A stretch of DNA of 64,000 nucleotides from Microthrixaceae bacterium (GTDB taxonomy: Bacteria > Actinomycetota > Acidimicrobiia > Acidimicrobiales > Microtrichaceae). This document shows, in pieces, positions 61,528 through 64,000 of this stretch. Within the stretch, counting starts at the first letter, position 1, and each line of letters opens with the position of its first letter. The DNA lies in the NCBI GenBank assembly GCA_023957975.1, contig JAMLGM010000004.1:124001-188000 (forward strand), read 5' to 3'. The position numbers and the translations under genes are program-made. The notes under the pieces were generated by a model. The model made no database searches. It was not told the origin of the DNA and worked only from the letters and a program-made list of their open reading frames with translations.

Positions 61528-61677
61528 GGCGCTCTCCTCGTATCGATGTCACTTGACGAGTTCACGCTACGGCACGGTTGCGGGCAGAACGACCGGCGAT
61601 GGTCCCGATCACCTGTGCCATCCGGCCCGCTCGTTTCGGGTCCGCGTCGGTGCTGGCCTGAAACGGTGCGGGTCGCC

Positions 61678-62343
61678 TCAGCGATTGAGCGCGAGGACCA
61701 ACTCCCGAATCTCATCCGGCGCCTTCGAGGGTGATCCGGCGTCGAGCGGAGGCTGTGGGTCGTATTCGATCCCGAGTTGGATGGCCTGGGCGGTCTCGAC
61801 TCCGGCCAACTCGATGACCAGGCGCAGCGCCATGTCGATACCGGCCGACACCCCCGCCCCCGTGATGACCTTGCCTCGCACCACGACCCGTTCCTCGGTC
61901 GGGCGGGCCCCGAAGGACGCCAACTCGTCGTACGCGATCCAGTGCGTCGTGGCATCGAGTCCATCCAACACACCGGCGGCGCCGAGGATCAGTGCGCCCG
62001 TGCACACCGACGTCGTCCAGGTGGTGCTCGGATGCGCGGTGCGTACCCACTCGACGAGAGGGTTGCCGTCGTGGGCCATCTCACGCGTGACGTAGCCGCC
62101 GGGCACGACCACGACGTCGGGGGTGGGAACATCGTCGAAGGTGTGCTCGATGTCGAGGTGCAAAAGGCCCTTGTCGTCGGTCACCCGTCCTCGTTCGGCG
62201 CCGACCAGCACGACCTCGGCCCCCGGCAACCACGTCAGGACCTGGTAGGGGCCGATCGCATCGAGGATCGTCATCTGGTCGTACATCGCGATGGCGATCG
62301 CGGTGGTAGCTGCTGGTGAGTCAATAGCTCTCTGTTCGGTCAT
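61678..62343 (-). CDS. DJ-1/PfpI family protein (isonitrile-hydratase-like)
   Basis: 221 residues from ATG 62343 with GGAGC upstream. IAMYDQMTILDAIGPYQVLT, VVVPGGYVTRE, TSVCTGALILGAAGVLDG (nucleophile elbow with Cys), ATTHWIAYDELASFGA. The ThiJ/PfpI group includes isonitrile hydratase and glyoxalase III-like enzymes. Follows the GlxA-type regulator by 13 bp on the same strand, so probably its target in an operon. Confidence 0.88.
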   Translation of the reverse strand: MTEQRAIDSPAATTAIAIAMYDQMTILDAIGPYQVLTWLPGAEVVLVGAERGRVTDDKGLLHLDIEHTFDDVPTPDVVVVPGGYVTREMAHDGNPLVEWVRTAHPSTTWTTSVCTGALILGAAGVLDGLDATTHWIAYDELASFGARPTEERVVVRGKVITGAGVSAGIDMALRLVIELAGVETAQAIQLGIEYDPQPPLDAGSPSKAPDEIRELVLALNR

Positions 62344-62356
62344 TGGAACGGCTCCT

Positions 62357-63364
62357 TCAGTGGGATGCATGGTGGTGGCGGTAGGCCGCCGGGCTGAGGC
62401 CGAGCGTCCGGTCGAACACTCGGTGCAGGGTGGAAGGGTCGCCAAGTCCGCTACGTCGAGCGACCTCGGCGACGGTGAGGTCGGTGGTCTCGAGGAGCGA
62501 CCGGGCGAGGTCCACTCGACACGACTCCACGTATCGACCGGGCGTCACCCCGACCTGCTCGCGAAAGACCCGGGCGAAATTGCGTGGGCTCATCGACGCC
62601 ACCGCCGCGAGTGCAGCGACCGAGCAGTCCCCAGCCGGGTCGGCCGCAACCCAATCCTGAGCCTGTCGAATCTCGTCGCGTCTGGCCGTCGTCGCAGCGA
62701 CCGGCGTTGAGAACTGCGACTGTCCACCCACCCTGCGCAGATACATCACGAGCCACTGCGCCACCTGCCGGGCCGACTCATCGTCGTGGTCCTGGGCGAC
62801 CAGCGCGAGCGCGAGATCCATGCCCGCGGTGACCCCGGCGGAGGTCCAGACGCTGTCATGTCGGACGTAGATCGAGTCGGTCTCCACCGTGACGCTGGGA
62901 TACTCGGCGGCGAGCCGCTGCGCCCAGGCCCAGTGGGTCGTCGCCCGCCGGCCGTCGAGCGCGCCGGTCGCGGCGAGGACGAATGCCCCCGTGCACACCG
63001 ACCCGACCCGCTCGCAGTCGCGCATCAACCGGCACAACTCGCCGACCAGTTCGGGGTTGGTGCTCTCGGTGCGGCTCCCCTGGCCGCCGGCGACGAGCAC
63101 GGTGTGGGGGAGTGGTTCGACGCGGCCGAGGTCCTCGAGCGCCCATCGTGGGGTGACGCCCAGCCCACTCGAGCAGTGAACCGGCATTCGCCCAAGGGTT
63201 GCGACGCCGACGTCGTAGCCGACGCGGCCCTCGGAGCCGACGCGGCCCTCGGAGCGCAGCACCTCATCGGCGGTACTGAACACTTCGAGCGGCCCGGTCA
63301 CGTCGAGGGACTGGACGCCGTCGTAGGCGATGATGGCAATTCGACGGGGGTGCGGCTCGGGCAT
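62357..63364 (-). CDS. GlxA-type regulator: DJ-1/PfpI domain plus AraC HTH
   Basis: 335 residues from ATG 63364. N-terminal DJ-1/PfpI-like domain (IAIIAYDGVQSLDVTGPLEV, VGSVCTGAFVLAATGALDGR) as sensor, C-terminal AraC/XylS domain (VAALAAVASMSPRNFARVFR, VAEVARRSGLGDPSTLHRVF). An internal duplication, SEGRVG twice (63218-63254), looks like recent 18-bp slippage. Likely controls the adjacent PfpI gene. Confidence 0.9.
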   Translation of the reverse strand: MPEPHPRRIAIIAYDGVQSLDVTGPLEVFSTADEVLRSEGRVGSEGRVGYDVGVATLGRMPVHCSSGLGVTPRWALEDLGRVEPLPHTVLVAGGQGSRTESTNPELVGELCRLMRDCERVGSVCTGAFVLAATGALDGRRATTHWAWAQRLAAEYPSVTVETDSIYVRHDSVWTSAGVTAGMDLALALVAQDHDDESARQVAQWLVMYLRRVGGQSQFSTPVAATTARRDEIRQAQDWVAADPAGDCSVAALAAVASMSPRNFARVFREQVGVTPGRYVESCRVDLARSLLETTDLTVAEVARRSGLGDPSTLHRVFDRTLGLSPAAYRHHHASH

Positions 63365-63563
63365 AGGTCCAGACTGCGCCACCCCCGAGGCGGCCGCAAT
63401 GCCATGAATCATGCAGATCCGGACGACTTTGAGCCGGACGACCTCGATCGCTACGCCTTCGAGACGGACGACGCCGATGAGGCTCAACACGCTGCACCAA
63501 CGGACCGCCGCGGGGTGGTGGCTCGCATAGTGTCAGCGACACACACCGCGAGGGGGCATTCGC

Positions 63564-64000
63564 ATGGAGACCGCTACACCCGGAAACGCAACTAGCGCGG
63601 GGTCGACGACCGATGTCGACGTGCTGATCGTCGGTGCGGGCATCTCGGGGATCGGTGCCGCGTATCACCTGGGTGACCAGCGACCCGGCACCACCTTCGT
63701 GATCCTCGACGCGTTGGATTCCTACGGAGGTACCTGGCTGACCCACCGCTACCCGGGCGTTCGTTCCGACAGCGACCTGTACACGCTCGGGTACCGCTTC
63801 AAGCCATGGACGGGGCGCCCGATTGCCTCAGGCGGCGAGATTATGGCCTACCTGGGCGAGGTGATCGACGAGAACGATCTCGCCCGCCACATCCGCTATC
63901 GCCGTCGGGTGACCGACGCGACGTGGTCGTCCGAGAAGGCCTGTTGGACGGTTACCGTGACCGTCCTCGACGCCGAGAGCACGGCGACCGAGACGTACAC
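63564..64000 (+). CDS. flavin-containing (Baeyer-Villiger type) monooxygenase, N-terminal part
   Basis: 145 residues to the window edge. GAGGGGG before ATG 63564. FAD-binding VDVLIVGAGISGIGAAYHLG, then DSYGGTWLTHRYPGVRSDSD, which matches BVMO/FMO enzymes (GGTW, YPG, RxDxD). NADPH-dependent oxidation of ketones, amines or thioethers; substrate unknown. The 3' end lies beyond the window. Nothing clear in 63365-63563. Confidence 0.9.
   Translation, partial: METATPGNATSAGSTTDVDVLIVGAGISGIGAAYHLGDQRPGTTFVILDALDSYGGTWLTHRYPGVRSDSDLYTLGYRFKPWTGRPIASGGEIMAYLGEVIDENDLARHIRYRRRVTDATWSSEKACWTVTVTVLDAESTATETY

Overview
High-GC bacterial chromosome segment. It carries a 6C-type small RNA, class E (LAxTG) sortase substrates, many GTG starts, a GltA citrate synthase and two FadE-type acyl-CoA dehydrogenases. 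Together these point to an actinobacterium; an acidimicrobial-type host is my guess only. Most genes are single-copy metabolic or envelope genes, but the first 23 kb is a mobile, decaying region.

Layout. 1-1954: the end of a phosphodiesterase-type protein, a beta-lactamase-fold protein and a hypothetical, overlapping head to tail. 2.0-23.5 kb: mobile region. A 68-bp direct repeat (2563-2630 and 22150-22217) sits next to each of two tyrosine integrase genes. Between the copies lie an integrase/XRE/excisionase module, a TrwC/TraA-type relaxase-helicase, remnants of IS481, IS21 and IS256 elements, and a 2438-residue DUF11/SdrD-type surface protein ending in LAFTG. That gene is framed by IS256 ends 8 bp after its stop and about 270 bp before its start. 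To its right are frameshifted remains of a thioesterase, an APH-type kinase and a zinc carboxypeptidase. 23.5-28.7 kb: tRNA-Gly, an FtsX-type permease fused to a zinc ribbon, tRNA-Cys and tRNA-Val. 28.9-43.6 kb: a LAATG-anchored secreted protein with a long leader, DEAD-box helicase plus S4 protein, two acyl-CoA dehydrogenases, a CocE-type lipoprotein hydrolase, an alpha/beta hydrolase, citrate synthase and a LysR regulator. 43.7-51.5 kb: 6C RNA, a HAD-IB/PlsC fusion, a membrane protein and a branched-chain amino acid (Liv) ABC transporter whose two permeases and one ATPase are a single polypeptide. 51.6-64.0 kb: SWIM-SNF2 helicase with a DUF2786 protein, isocitrate-lyase-family enzyme, lipoprotein esterase, sterol-desaturase-family enzyme, rhodanese lipoprotein, two DJ-1/PfpI genes (one a GlxA-type regulator), and the start of a flavin monooxygenase.

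Most unusual signals: (1) a perfect 50-bp palindrome present four times, identical, only at gene 3' ends between 42.6 and 55.3 kb, twice supplying the stop codon; (2) a 6C RNA candidate whose third C-loop hairpin shares 17 identical bases with a hairpin in the leader of the LAATG protein 14 kb away; (3) the IS256-framed giant adhesin; (4) the FtsX/zinc-ribbon and LivH-LivM-LivG fusions.
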